In this document: one piece after another, positions 56,653-64,000 of the stretch
Position numbering within the stretch: position 1 is the stretch's first letter
Layout of the letters: each line of letters opens with the position of its first letter
Origin: Pontibacter burrus
GTDB lineage: Bacteria > Bacteroidota > Bacteroidia > Cytophagales > Hymenobacteraceae
Reading direction: 5' to 3'
Assembly: GCF_010686685.1 (NCBI RefSeq)
Contig: NZ_JAAGWD010000001.1
Location: 868,001-932,000 of the forward strand
DNA: 64,000 bases
Translations under genes and position numbers: made by a program
The notes under the pieces: model-generated
What the model saw: only the letters and a program-made list of their open reading frames with translations
What the model was told of the DNA's origin: nothing
The model's database searches: none

Positions 56653-57321
56653 TTATTGCGGATTTGCCTGCGCATGTATCAGGCCCTCGGTAGCTAACTG
56701 GTTTATCGTTATCTCAGCAAGTTTTTCGGCAGCTTTGCGCATACTTGACGGACTATAGGACCGCGATTGCGCAGACCAGAGCAGGTTATCATCCTTCACG
56801 TTATACAAGTTCGTTTCCAGAAAGTAAACCTTGTCTTCGGTATAGTAGCCCGGGTCATACATAATCGGGTACCAGTAAGTATAGTACCTTCTGAAATTGC
56901 CATACCACGCAAAGGTTGTTACAGGTCTGTAGCCTACATTGCCCGGAACGTAGCGCGTTTGTGTTTCTTCATCAACTAAGGCTACTGTCAGGACAGCGTC
57001 ATAATTATCGTTGCGCATTTTCTCCAACAGCAGGTTTACATCCGGTCCATTTTTGCTGCTTCTGGCAGGCGGAAAGATATCCATGCTACGCGTGGCATTT
57101 ACCCCATGCTGACGCAATTGGTTCTGCATGTCGGTTTCCACTTTCTGGCGGGCCAGAATGTTTTCGGTTAAGGCGGCTACAACAATATTATTGTAAGTGC
57201 TTGTGGCTTCGGGGCTCTTCCAGGTGCCTGTAATGCGGGTAGATGAGGCACAGCCGGTTAGCAGCAATGGCAGCATCCAAACCCACACAATTTTGCAAAG
57301 TTTTTCTATAGTTGCTTTCAT
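56653..57321 (-). CDS. DUF4136-like lipoprotein
   Basis: 222-residue predicted lipoprotein. I use ATG at 57321 (MKATIEKLCK) because it puts a normal signal sequence before the lipobox LLTGC; the frame extends to 57345. After the Cys, the body carries TWKSPEATSTYNNIVVAALTEN and a repeated aromatic stretch (YGNFRRYYTYWYPIMYDPGYY) resembling DUF4136, a family of small outer-membrane lipoproteins of unknown function. It is convergent with the cyclase-like gene. Confidence 0.78.
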   Translation of the reverse strand: MKATIEKLCKIVWVWMLPLLLTGCASSTRITGTWKSPEATSTYNNIVVAALTENILARQKVETDMQNQLRQHGVNATRSMDIFPPARSSKNGPDVNLLLEKMRNDNYDAVLTVALVDEETQTRYVPGNVGYRPVTTFAWYGNFRRYYTYWYPIMYDPGYYTEDKVYFLETNLYNVKDDNLLWSAQSRSYSPSSMRKAAEKLAEITINQLATEGLIHAQANPQ

Positions 57322-57493
57322 GATTTGCCTTGTGTTATAGTACATTTATTTAACGATACAAGCTCAGAAATGGGTAATAAAACCGTGAATACATTTAGTG
57401 AAGGGAAATAGAGGGGTATCTGTTTTAAATATATATTAAAATGACTATGTTAATGGTGCTAAAACTAACCTTATCTATACTTTACCCTTACTC

Positions 57494-58795
57494 ATGAAAA
57501 AAAGAAACAAGTTGCTGGCAGCGCTTGGCATGGCAGGCTTTCTGTTATCCGGCACCGCGATGGCCCAGGAGCAACCCCACGTATTTAAAGGCGCACGCAT
57601 TATTCCTATTGCCGGCAAGCCAATCGAGAATGGCGTGCTGGTAGTACAGCACGGTAAAATAACTGCTGTTGGTGCTGCCGGCCAGGTAAAACTGCCCAAA
57701 GGTGCCACTGAAATCGATGTAACCGGCAAAGTGCTGATGCCCGGGCTGGTGGATACACACTCCCATATTGGCGAAGGTTCGGGGGGCGATGGCTCCGGCG
57801 CGCTGCACCCGGATGTACGCATTATAGATGGCATAAACCCAATGAGCGATTCGTTTAAGCGGGCATTGGCGGGTGGTATCACCACAGTAAACGTGATGCC
57901 AGGTTCGGGTCACCTGATGAGCGGACAAACCGTGTACCTGAAAATGCGCGAAGGCAAAACCATAGGCGACCTGACCTTTTGCGAAGACCCGGGAAGTGGC
58001 ATCTGTGGCGGTATGAAAATGGCCAATGGTACTAACCCCATGAAAGCCGCTCCGTTTCCGGGCACGCGGGCAAAATCGGCAGCTATGGCAAGGCAGCTCT
58101 TTTTAGATGCGCAACAGTACCAGAGCAAAATAAAGGCAGCGAAAGGCAAAGCCGATAAAATGCCGGAGCGCAAACCTAACCTTGAGCCAATGGTTGAAAT
58201 TCTGGAAGGCAAGCGCATTGTACATTTCCATACACATCGGAAGGATGATATAATGACAGCGCTGCGCCTGCAGAAAGAGTTTGGCTTTAAAATGGTACTA
58301 CACCACGTAAGCGAAGCCTGGAAATCAGCCGACGAAATTGCCAAAGCTGGTATCCCTGCATCCATCATCACCCTGGACTCACCGGGCGGTAAAGCCGAGA
58401 CCGTAGAGATAAGCAATACAAATGGTGCCGCGCTGGAGAAAGCGGGTGTGTTAACAGCCTTCCATACAGATGATGGTATCACTGATTCGCGCCTGTTTAT
58501 GCGTGGTGCTGCATTGGGTGTGCGTGCCGGCATGAGCCGTGAAAAAGCCCTGGAAGCTCTAACTATAGCCGGAGCCAAAATGCTGGAGCTAGATAGTCGC
58601 GTTGGCTCTTTGGAGAAAGGAAAAGATGCTGACTTTATAGTGTTGAGCGGAGAGCCATTTAGTGTATACACCAAAGTAGAGCAAACCTGGGTAGAAGGCA
58701 AAAAACGCTTCGATATTCAAAACCCGGACGACAAGAAGTTTGCTACCGGCGGCTACAATGCCTATCAAAGCGAGCTCCATTATCACGCACATTAA
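57494..58795 (+). CDS. Exported amidohydrolase family protein (metal ligands present)
   Basis: 433-residue amidohydrolase with a signal peptide (1-24, ending AMA). The beta-sandwich strands (GARIIPIAGKPIENGVLVVQHGKITAVG) are followed by the TIM barrel with HxH as His89 and His91 (VDTHSHIGEG), further ligand segments VHFHTHRKDD and LHHVSEA, and FHTDDG with the catalytic Asp. The C-terminal half resembles imidazolonepropionase-type proteins. The substrate is unknown. A paralogue follows 98 bp downstream; the two probably work in one pathway or form a pair. Confidence 0.88.
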   Translation: MKKRNKLLAALGMAGFLLSGTAMAQEQPHVFKGARIIPIAGKPIENGVLVVQHGKITAVGAAGQVKLPKGATEIDVTGKVLMPGLVDTHSHIGEGSGGDGSGALHPDVRIIDGINPMSDSFKRALAGGITTVNVMPGSGHLMSGQTVYLKMREGKTIGDLTFCEDPGSGICGGMKMANGTNPMKAAPFPGTRAKSAAMARQLFLDAQQYQSKIKAAKGKADKMPERKPNLEPMVEILEGKRIVHFHTHRKDDIMTALRLQKEFGFKMVLHHVSEAWKSADEIAKAGIPASIITLDSPGGKAETVEISNTNGAALEKAGVLTAFHTDDGITDSRLFMRGAALGVRAGMSREKALEALTIAGAKMLELDSRVGSLEKGKDADFIVLSGEPFSVYTKVEQTWVEGKKRFDIQNPDDKKFATGGYNAYQSELHYHAH

Positions 58796-58796
58796 T

Positions 58797-58870
58797 TTTG
58801 ACAAAAGACATAGGACTTTTTAAGAGATGTGCTTTTTCTCTTTTGTCCTTTGTCAAACAGTCTTTTGTCA
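58797..58870 (+). promoter_or_regulatory. Overlapping inverted repeats between the two amidohydrolase genes
   Basis: TGACAAAAGAC at 58799-58809 has its exact complement at 58860-58870, while TTTGACAAA at 58797-58805 pairs with 58849-58857, and AAGAGA at 58821-58826 can pair with TCTCTT near 58837-58842. The pairings exclude one another in part. The whole lies in the 98-bp spacer of the operon. Confidence 0.4.
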
Positions 58871-58893
58871 GGTAATCAACCAAGAAAATCATC

Positions 58894-60108
58894 ATGAAAA
58901 AACATATACAATTTGCTGCAGCTATAATTGCCGGCCTGGCTATAGTTGGCGTGCAGCAGGTGCAGGCGCAGGTAGCTATAAAAGGCGAAACCGTTTATAC
59001 CATGGCAGGAACTCCTATAAAAAATGGCGTAGTGCTGATAAAAGACGGTAAAATTGAGGCCGTAGGAGCTAACCTGCAGGTACCGCAAAACTATAAAACT
59101 TATAGTGCCAAAGTAGTTACACCAGGTTTTGTAGATGCTCACACCTCAGTAGGGTTAGCGGGTATTTACAATGTGCCTGCCGATCAGCAGCAGCTCGAGA
59201 AAACGGCTCCCATACAACCGGAACTACGTGCCATAGATGCCTATAACCCAAATGAGGAGCTTGTAAAATACGTGCGTAGCTATGGCACCACAACTATAAA
59301 TACAGGCCATGCACCCGGCGCACTTGCCAGCGGGCAACTTATGACACTGAAAACCTCGGAAGATGGTTTTGGCAGTGTGCTGGACACGACCAGCATGGTA
59401 GCTTTTACGCTGGGTACTACCGTTGCTGATAACTACAATTCGCCGAAAACATCAGCTAAAGGGATGGCTATGCTGCGGGCAGAACTACAGGCGGCACAAG
59501 CTTATGCCAGAAAAATGGCAAACACCGATGCTGCCAAGCGCCCCGACCGAAACCTGAAAATGGAAACCCTTGCCGATGTACTGAACAGAAAATACAAAGC
59601 TCTGATCACAGCAAACAAGGCACAGGACATTATGGCGGCCCTGCGTCTGGCAAAAGAATTTAACCTCGACCTGGTGCTGGATGGCGCTGCTGAAGCTTAC
59701 TTGCTGGTAGATGAAATCAAAGCTGCCGGCATACCGGTCATCGTTCACCCAACAATGGCGCGTGCAAATGGCGATAACAAGAACATCTCTTTCGAAACGG
59801 CTGCTGTACTTGCTAATGCTGGTGTGCCGGTAGCGATCCAAACTGGTTTCGAGGCGTATGTGCCGCGTGCCCGCGTGTTTTTGTTTGAGGCTAGCGTGGC
59901 CGTAGCCAACGGCATGAAACCAGAACAGGCGCTGGCCGCTATCACCACCACGCCTGCCAAAATGCTGGGCCACGAAAAGCGTATAGGCTCATTGGAGAAA
60001 GGCAAGGATGCTGATGTGGTACTCTTTGATGGTGACCCGTTTGAGTATACAACCCACGTATGCACGGTGCTGGTGAACGGCAAGGTGGTAAGTGAAGAAT
60101 GTATGTAA
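58894..60108 (+). CDS. Amidohydrolase-like protein lacking metal-binding residues
   Basis: 404-residue paralogue of the preceding gene, with a signal peptide (1-25, ending QAQ) and the same layout and similar C-terminus (KRIGSLEKGKDADVVLFDGDPF). The metal site is gone: HxH reads DAHTSVG (His83 but Ser85), the segment VHFHTHRKDD of the other gene reads ALITANKAQD here, LHHVSEA reads LDGAAEA, and FHTDDG reads IQTGFEA. The rest of the barrel is well kept, so this is likely a non-catalytic partner rather than a decaying gene. It ends with a strong terminator. Confidence 0.88.
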   Translation: MKKHIQFAAAIIAGLAIVGVQQVQAQVAIKGETVYTMAGTPIKNGVVLIKDGKIEAVGANLQVPQNYKTYSAKVVTPGFVDAHTSVGLAGIYNVPADQQQLEKTAPIQPELRAIDAYNPNEELVKYVRSYGTTTINTGHAPGALASGQLMTLKTSEDGFGSVLDTTSMVAFTLGTTVADNYNSPKTSAKGMAMLRAELQAAQAYARKMANTDAAKRPDRNLKMETLADVLNRKYKALITANKAQDIMAALRLAKEFNLDLVLDGAAEAYLLVDEIKAAGIPVIVHPTMARANGDNKNISFETAAVLANAGVPVAIQTGFEAYVPRARVFLFEASVAVANGMKPEQALAAITTTPAKMLGHEKRIGSLEKGKDADVVLFDGDPFEYTTHVCTVLVNGKVVSEECM

Positions 60109-60129
60109 GAACAACTGAACTATAGTTTA

Positions 60130-60181
60130 GCTAAAATAAACAGCGCCTGCTTTATCAGAAGCAGGCGCTGTTTATTTTAGC
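60130..60181. terminator. Terminator with perfect 23-bp arms after the amidohydrolase pair
   Basis: GCTAAAATAAACAGCGCCTG... at 60130-60152 is exactly complementary to 60159-60181 around a 6-base loop. The GC core is followed by TTTATTTT on the plus strand. Another AACTATAGTT word lies directly before the left arm. The remaining 205 bp up to the aldolase gene show only a -7-like element. Confidence 0.88.
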
Positions 60182-60331
60182 AACTTTTTCAGCGCGACCA
60201 AGTATGATGTGGGAGTTGTTGTGCAGGCTGTGTTAGGATACGTCTGTCGCGGACGAACCATGTTTCGGCATAAAGCCTGTAAATTGCAATATTGTTCCTG
60301 AAAAGTATAACAGAAATAATATTAACCTTGC

Positions 60332-60339
60332 TATATTTG
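60332..60339 (+). promoter_or_regulatory. Putative -7 promoter element of the aldolase gene
   Basis: TATATTTG fits TAnnTTTG and lies 48 bases before the ATG. No clear TTG at -33. Confidence 0.4.
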
Positions 60340-60386
60340 TACCACCAAACCTAAAGTGTCTCTTACCACAAATTATTAAAAGACAA

Positions 60387-61445
60387 ATGAATTACGATAA
60401 CATCGTTTCTTTACTTGGTTCTGAAGGGGAAAGCCTGCTTCAGTATGAAAGCAAAACTATTTCTAAAGAGCAGCTGCATGCGCCGGGCCCTGATTTCGTG
60501 GACCGTATTTTTGCGCAGAGCAACCGCAACCCACAAGTACTGCGCAGCTTACAGCAACTGTTCGACCATGGCCGCCTTGGTGGCACGGGTTACCTGTCTA
60601 TCCTACCGGTTGACCAGGGTATTGAGCATACTGCCGGTGCATCGTTCGCACCAAACCCTATTTATTTCGACCCAGAGAACATCATTAAACTGGCTATTGA
60701 AGGTGGCTGTAACGCGGTTGCAACCACATTTGGTAACCTGGCTATGATGTCCAGAAAATATGCGCACCGCATTCCGTTCATCGTAAAAATCAACCACAAT
60801 GAGCTACTGACTTACCCTAACAAGTTCGACCAGATCATGTTCGGTTCTGTAGATGAAGCCTGGAACTTAGGTGCTGCTGCCGTTGGCGCAACTATATACT
60901 TTGGTTCAGAAGAGTCTTCGCGCCAGATAATTGAAGTAGCTGAGGCTTTTGAAAGAGCACACCAGCTAGGTATGGCAACCATCCTATGGTGCTATGCGCG
61001 TAACAATGCCTTCAAAAAAGACGGTGTAGACTACCACGTAGCTGCCGATATTACAGCACAGGCCAACCACCTGGGCGTAACCATCCAGGCCGATATCATC
61101 AAGCAGAAACTGCCTGAGAACAACGGTGGCTTCACAGCGATCAACTTCGCGAAGTCTCATAAGGCGATGTATGATAAGCTGACTACCGACAACCCGATTG
61201 ATTTAACACGTTATCAGGTGGCAAACTGCTATATGGGCCGTGCAGGTCTTATCAACTCCGGTGGTGAGTCTAAAGGCGAATCGGATCTGGCAGATGCAGT
61301 TCGTACAGCTGTAATTAACAAGCGTGCGGGCGGTATGGGCCTCATCTCTGGCCGTAAAGCGTTCCAGAAAGATATGAAAGTTGGCGTTGAGTTGCTGAAC
61401 GCAATTCAGGATGTTTACCTGAGCAACGAGATTACATTAGCGTAA
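60387..61445 (+). CDS. fbaB: Class I fructose-bisphosphate aldolase (FbaB/DhnA type)
   Basis: 352-residue glycolytic/gluconeogenic aldolase that cleaves fructose-1,6-bisphosphate through a Schiff base. It matches the bacterial class I group by length and the segments [19 protein letters not shown] (near 71-89), [12 protein letters not shown] (near 131), [11 protein letters not shown] (near 193) and the C-terminal [14 protein letters not shown] (near 319). The Schiff-base Lys is on one of these strands; I cannot assign it without alignment. It is monocistronic, with a terminator behind it. Confidence 0.93.
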   Translation: MNYDNIVSLLGSEGESLLQYESKTISKEQLHAPGPDFVDRIFAQSNRNPQVLRSLQQLFDHGRLGGTGYLSILPVDQGIEHTAGASFAPNPIYFDPENIIKLAIEGGCNAVATTFGNLAMMSRKYAHRIPFIVKINHNELLTYPNKFDQIMFGSVDEAWNLGAAAVGATIYFGSEESSRQIIEVAEAFERAHQLGMATILWCYARNNAFKKDGVDYHVAADITAQANHLGVTIQADIIKQKLPENNGGFTAINFAKSHKAMYDKLTTDNPIDLTRYQVANCYMGRAGLINSGGESKGESDLADAVRTAVINKRAGGMGLISGRKAFQKDMKVGVELLNAIQDVYLSNEITLA

Positions 61446-61479
61446 TTTGTAGCAGAACTGCTGATAATTACATAATTTT

Positions 61480-61533
61480 GTGACCTGTCTTTTACAAAGC
61501 TCTCCGGAGCCCAGAAAGGCAGGTCACTTTTTT
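61480..61533 (+). terminator. Intrinsic terminator after the aldolase gene
   Basis: GTGACCTGTCTTT at 61480-61492 pairs with AAAGGCAGGTCAC at 61515-61527 (one G-U pair); the interior can form another small hairpin. TTTTTT follows the right arm. Confidence 0.8.
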
Positions 61534-61601
61534 GATGTACCCAGCCGGGTGGCTGCAAGTATTTTATCACATTTTATGTGCCCTGAGCACACTTTTAACC
61601 T

Positions 61602-62501
61602 ATGATGCCTTGGTTTAAACGCGTAGAAAAAGGAATACACACGCCTACAGAGCAGAAGAAGGAAACCCCCGATGGCCTATGGTATAAGTGCCCGAGCTGC
61701 AAAGCTGTAACCAGCATGGCCGAGCATCGCAAAAATCTGAGCACCTGCGTTAAGTGTAACCACCACGACCGGGTAGGCTCTAAAGAGTACTTTGCCATAC
61801 TTTTCGATAACAACGAGTTTACAGAACTGGATGCTAACCTTACCTCAGGCGACCCGCTGGATTTCGTTGATTCCAAGCCATACCCGAACCGTATAGTTGC
61901 TACCCAGAAAGCTACCGGCCTGAAGGATGCTGTGCGAACAGCTTATGGTAAAATGAATGGACAGGAAATAACCATCGCCTGTATGGACTTCAACTTTATA
62001 GGTGGTTCGATGGGATCGGTGGTAGGAGAGAAGATAGCCCGTGCTATTGACCATGCCCGCCAAACACGCACTCCGTTTATGATGATCTCAAAATCGGGTG
62101 GTGCACGTATGATGGAAGCTGGTTTCTCATTGATGCAGATGGCGAAAACGTCGGCTAAGCTGGCACAGTTGTCTGAAGAAGGCCTGCCATATATCTCGAT
62201 GCTGACAGACCCGACTACGGGTGGTGTAACGGCATCTTACGCCATGCTGGGCGATTTTAACATTGCAGAGCCGGGCGCACTTATTGGTTTTGCCGGCCCG
62301 CGTGTAATTAAAGAAACTATAGGTAAAGATCTGCCTAAAGGCTTCCAGAGTGCTGAGTTTGTATTGGAGCACGGCTTCCTTGATTTTATAGTTGACCGCA
62401 AAGAGCTGAAGCAGAAACTGACAGACCTGTTGAGCATGATCAGCCAGCCAGCAGCTGAACCTGAAAAAGTAAAAACCAAGAAAGCTACCAAAGCATCTTA
62501 A
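61602..62501 (+). CDS. accD: Acetyl-CoA carboxylase carboxyltransferase subunit beta
   Basis: 299-residue subunit that transfers the carboxyl group from carboxybiotin to acetyl-CoA, the committed step of fatty-acid synthesis. An N-terminal zinc ribbon with four Cys (CPSCK at about 30 and CVKCN at about 49) is followed by the crotonase-like carboxyltransferase domain: [14 protein letters not shown] near 130, [19 protein letters not shown] near 165, and [11 protein letters not shown] near 208, ending in a Lys/Thr tail. Length is typical. accA is not in the window. Confidence 0.96.
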   Translation: MMPWFKRVEKGIHTPTEQKKETPDGLWYKCPSCKAVTSMAEHRKNLSTCVKCNHHDRVGSKEYFAILFDNNEFTELDANLTSGDPLDFVDSKPYPNRIVATQKATGLKDAVRTAYGKMNGQEITIACMDFNFIGGSMGSVVGEKIARAIDHARQTRTPFMMISKSGGARMMEAGFSLMQMAKTSAKLAQLSEEGLPYISMLTDPTTGGVTASYAMLGDFNIAEPGALIGFAGPRVIKETIGKDLPKGFQSAEFVLEHGFLDFIVDRKELKQKLTDLLSMISQPAAEPEKVKTKKATKAS

Positions 62502-62520
62502 GGATAAATATAATTTTTCT

Positions 62521-62556
62521 AAAGCCTGCTTCCAGCACTTGGTGGCAGGCTTTTTT
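62521..62556 (+). terminator. Intrinsic terminator after accD
   Basis: AAAGCCTGC at 62521-62529 pairs with GCAGGCTTT at 62545-62553, followed by TTT on the plus strand. The loop is 15 bases. Confidence 0.85.
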
Positions 62557-62658
62557 GTGTTGCAACAACTCTTACAATAAGATCTATATATTTATAGAAG
62601 TAAATATTATTTTCAGGATACTTGTATTGTTTTAAGGATTCTGGTCGTTTCTGAAAAG

Positions 62659-62675
62659 TTGGCACTTGTATTGCA
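62659..62675 (+). promoter_or_regulatory. Sigma-54 (RpoN) type promoter of the OmpA-family lipoprotein gene
   Basis: TTGGCAC-N5-TTGCA matches the sigma-54 consensus fully, with GG at 62661-62662 and GC at 62673-62674 separated by exactly ten bases. It lies about 85 bases before the ATG at 62759, giving a leader of roughly 70 nt. The same bases form an 8-bp hairpin arm (GGCACTTG/CAAGTGCC at 62661-62668/62674-62681). Confidence 0.65.
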
Positions 62676-62758
62676 AGTGCCTCCGTAGCAAAAGCAAATA
62701 AATTTTTATCATTAAGCTATTAAAAACCGTAAACCAACTTTTACCAACTACAAAAAAC

Positions 62759-63496
62759 ATGAAAGCTTTAAAATTATCTCTGACATCATTTTTGGCTGCT
62801 GCCATGCTCTTTACATCATGCCAGAGCACACGCCCTGTAGCTGATAACTCGGGATCAACAACTCAGACAACTCAGACCGGCGATAAAAAAGGAATGAACA
62901 AGACCACGAAAGGTGGTATTATAGGTGCTGGTTCTGGTGCCGTAATCGGTGGTATTATTGGTAACAGAATGGGCAACACTGCTGCCGGCGCTATAGTTGG
63001 TGCTGCTGTAGGTGGTGCAACAGGTGCTGTTATTGGCCGCCGTATGGACAAGCAAGCTGCTGAACTGGAGAAGAGCATGGAGAATGCGAACGTAGAGCGT
63101 GTAGGCGAAGCAATCCGTATCAATTTTGACTCTGGTATCCTGTTCGCTACTAACTCTGCTGAGCTGAGCGCATCTGCTAAAAAGGACATTGCCAAACTCG
63201 CGCAAACCTTGAAAGAGTACGAAGGTACTAACGTAATTATTGAAGGCCACACCGACAACACCGGTAGCTATGAGCTTAACCAGAAGCTGTCTGAGCGTCG
63301 TGCCCAGTCTGTGCTTAACTATGCCAGAAGCTTGGGTGTAGATGCTTCGCGTTTACAGGCAAAAGGCTATAGCTACGACCAGCCAATTGCTGATAACACT
63401 ACTGTAGAAGGCCGTTCGCAGAACCGTCGTGTAGAGATCATCATTATTGCGAATGATGAAATGAAAAAGGCTGCTGAAAGTGGTCAGCTGAAGTAA
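62759..63496 (+). CDS. OmpA-family lipoprotein with glycine-zipper domain
   Basis: 245-residue predicted outer-membrane lipoprotein. A signal sequence with lipobox-like FTSC makes Cys21 the lipidated residue. A Ser/Thr/Gln-rich linker is followed by a glycine-zipper segment (about residues 51-96, GIIGAGSGAVIGGIIG and NTAAGAIVGAAVGGATG), a charged linker, and a C-terminal OmpA peptidoglycan-binding domain (about 115-230) with GHTDNTGSYELNQKLSERRAQSV and the closing NRRVEI motif. It should tie the outer membrane to the cell wall. A sigma-54 promoter lies upstream and a paralogous zipper gene follows. Confidence 0.92.
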   Translation: MKALKLSLTSFLAAAMLFTSCQSTRPVADNSGSTTQTTQTGDKKGMNKTTKGGIIGAGSGAVIGGIIGNRMGNTAAGAIVGAAVGGATGAVIGRRMDKQAAELEKSMENANVERVGEAIRINFDSGILFATNSAELSASAKKDIAKLAQTLKEYEGTNVIIEGHTDNTGSYELNQKLSERRAQSVLNYARSLGVDASRLQAKGYSYDQPIADNTTVEGRSQNRRVEIIIIANDEMKKAAESGQLK

Positions 63497-63516
63497 TAAC
63501 TGTTTAGAAAAGTAAG

Positions 63517-63551
63517 AAATGCCCGTCAGCTTCGGTTGGCGGGCATTTTTG
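63517..63551 (+). terminator. Intrinsic terminator with UUCG loop after the OmpA-family gene
   Basis: AAATGCCCGTCAGC at 63517-63530 pairs (with one G-U) with the mirrored arm at 63535-63548; the loop is TTCG closed by C-G, an especially stable tetraloop. TTTT follows. Confidence 0.88.
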
Positions 63552-63691
63552 TTTTAAAGGCGGATATGTTGTGTAATGATGCTTTAGCTTTTTTTAAAAA
63601 CCTGTGAAATATATTAGACGTTAATGTATACTATAAAAACTATATAAAAAGATGATAATCAGTAAACTATAGAAAAATAGCCTATAGTTGG

Positions 63692-63730
63692 GTTCAGGAT
63701 TAGCAAAGAAAGCGGTGCAAAATCCTGAAC
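63692..63730. repeat. Inverted repeat upstream of the second zipper lipoprotein
   Basis: GTTCAGGATT at 63692-63701 is exactly complementary to AATCCTGAAC at 63721-63730, separated by 19 bases. A related short hairpin, GAATCC at 63767-63772 with GGATTC at 63776-63781, lies just before the gene. Confidence 0.55.
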
Positions 63731-63808
63731 ATTTTTTGAAAGAAACAGTAATAAGCACTTGAATTTGAATCCTGAGGATTCGTAACACAGACCAAAAGAA
63801 TAAGACAT

Positions 63809-64000
63809 ATGAAAAGATTGAGAATTTATTTATCGTTGCTGGTAGTAGTTGGTTTACTAATTACCGGATGTAATGCCAGCAAAACAGTTAAGGGTGGTGC
63901 TATTGGTGCCGGTTCCGGTGCTGTAGTAGGTGGTGTAATTGGTAAAGCTGCCGGTAACACAGCTGCGGGTGCCATTATAGGTGCTGCCGTGGGTGGGACT
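63809..64000 (+). CDS. Glycine-zipper lipoprotein, N-terminal part (runs off the window)
   Basis: The first 64 codons are visible from ATG at 63809. A signal sequence (hydrophobic core LSLLVVVGLLITG) ends in the lipobox ITGC with Cys21. The zipper region GGAIGAGSGAVVGGVIGKAAG and NTAAGAIIGAAVGG is nearly identical in layout to the preceding OmpA-family gene, so it is a tandem paralogue. Whether an OmpA domain follows cannot be seen. It lies about 310 bp after its neighbour and has its own leader. Confidence 0.85.
   Translation, partial: MKRLRIYLSLLVVVGLLITGCNASKTVKGGAIGAGSGAVVGGVIGKAAGNTAAGAIIGAAVGGT

Larger units (their letters stand above)
63497..63808. other. Intergenic region between the two glycine-zipper lipoprotein genes
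   Basis: About 310 bp without a gene. It holds the terminator at 63517-63551, an A/T-rich stretch, two copies of the AACTATAG/CTATAGTT word (near 63665 and 63682), and three copies of AATCCTGA or its complement that form two inverted repeats at 63692-63730 and 63767-63781. Confidence 0.6.

Noticed and set aside
57910..58701. 263-codon minus-strand frame
   Set aside because: It is wholly antisense to the upstream amidohydrolase gene, whose metal motifs and signal peptide leave no doubt about the coding strand.
1..64000. tRNA, rRNA, prophage or intact insertion sequence
   Set aside because: I looked for cloverleaf-like segments, transposase motifs and integrase genes and saw none; a tool-based scan could still find a small RNA that I missed.

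Overview
The window is a chromosomal segment from a member of the Bacteroidota, most likely order Cytophagales and plausibly a Pontibacter/Hymenobacter-like organism (order inferred with fair confidence, genus only a guess). The evidence is the type IX secretion translocon gene sprA, three T9SS cargo proteins with C-terminal sorting domains, Bacteroidota-specific families (GWxTD, DUF4292, DUF3078, DUF5916, DUF2723), promoter -7 elements of the TAnnTTTG type, and the lack of clear Shine-Dalgarno sequences. I see no tRNA, rRNA, CRISPR array, phage or intact insertion sequence.

Layout. 1-2.9 kb: ftsH (3' end missing) and rsfS on the minus strand, divergent from birA. 2.9-5.5 kb: two T9SS cargo genes. 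5.7-17.8 kb: plus-strand genes for a DUF2723 membrane protein, a GWxTD lipoprotein overlapping rlmB, an ACR3-like transporter behind a perfect 20-bp palindrome, a CvfB-like S1 protein, a DUF5916 outer-membrane protein, a Rossmann protein, a methyltransferase and a small porin. 17.8-18.5 kb: gene-free, repeat-rich mosaic. 18.5-23.4 kb (minus): subtilase, M28 peptidase, VanZ-like protein, gcvH. 23.4-33.5 kb: sprA, ruvA and maeB, probably one transcription unit with gcvH and vanZ. 33.7-37.1 kb: LysM lytic transglycosylase, gatA and two tatA genes. 37.1-37.9 kb: gene-free, with a terminator that suggests a non-coding RNA. 37.9-45.6 kb: envelope cluster (EnvC-like factor, DUF4292 lipoprotein, TPR protein, nucleotidyltransferase, dut, flippase, crotonase). 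45.8-47.6 kb: mscL, a DUF3078 protein and a small basic secreted protein. 47.7-52.6 kb: rimP-nusA-infB. 52.9-60.1 kb: EEP phosphatase, cysS, glutaminyl cyclase-like lipoprotein, a DUF4136-like lipoprotein, and two amidohydrolase paralogues. 60.4-64 kb: class I aldolase, accD, an OmpA lipoprotein behind a textbook sigma-54 promoter, and the start of a second glycine-zipper lipoprotein.

The functional theme is envelope construction and protein export (T9SS, Tat, murein remodelling, lipoproteins) mixed with translation housekeeping (FtsH, RsfS, RlmB, GatA, IF-2, NusA, RimP, CysS). Many genes end in symmetric bidirectional terminators, some with unusually long perfect arms.

The strongest unexplained signal is a palindromic word, AACTATAGTT, or its 8-base half AACTATAG/CTATAGTT. 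I counted about 75 copies by eye on both strands, in genes and between them, where only two or three would be expected by chance. It behaves like a genome-wide signature word comparable in kind to cyanobacterial HIP1. Other leads are the candidate non-coding RNA near 37.5 kb, a hairpin in the rimP leader, the sigma-54 promoter, a likely metal-free amidohydrolase paralogue and a subtilase without the canonical catalytic Asp.
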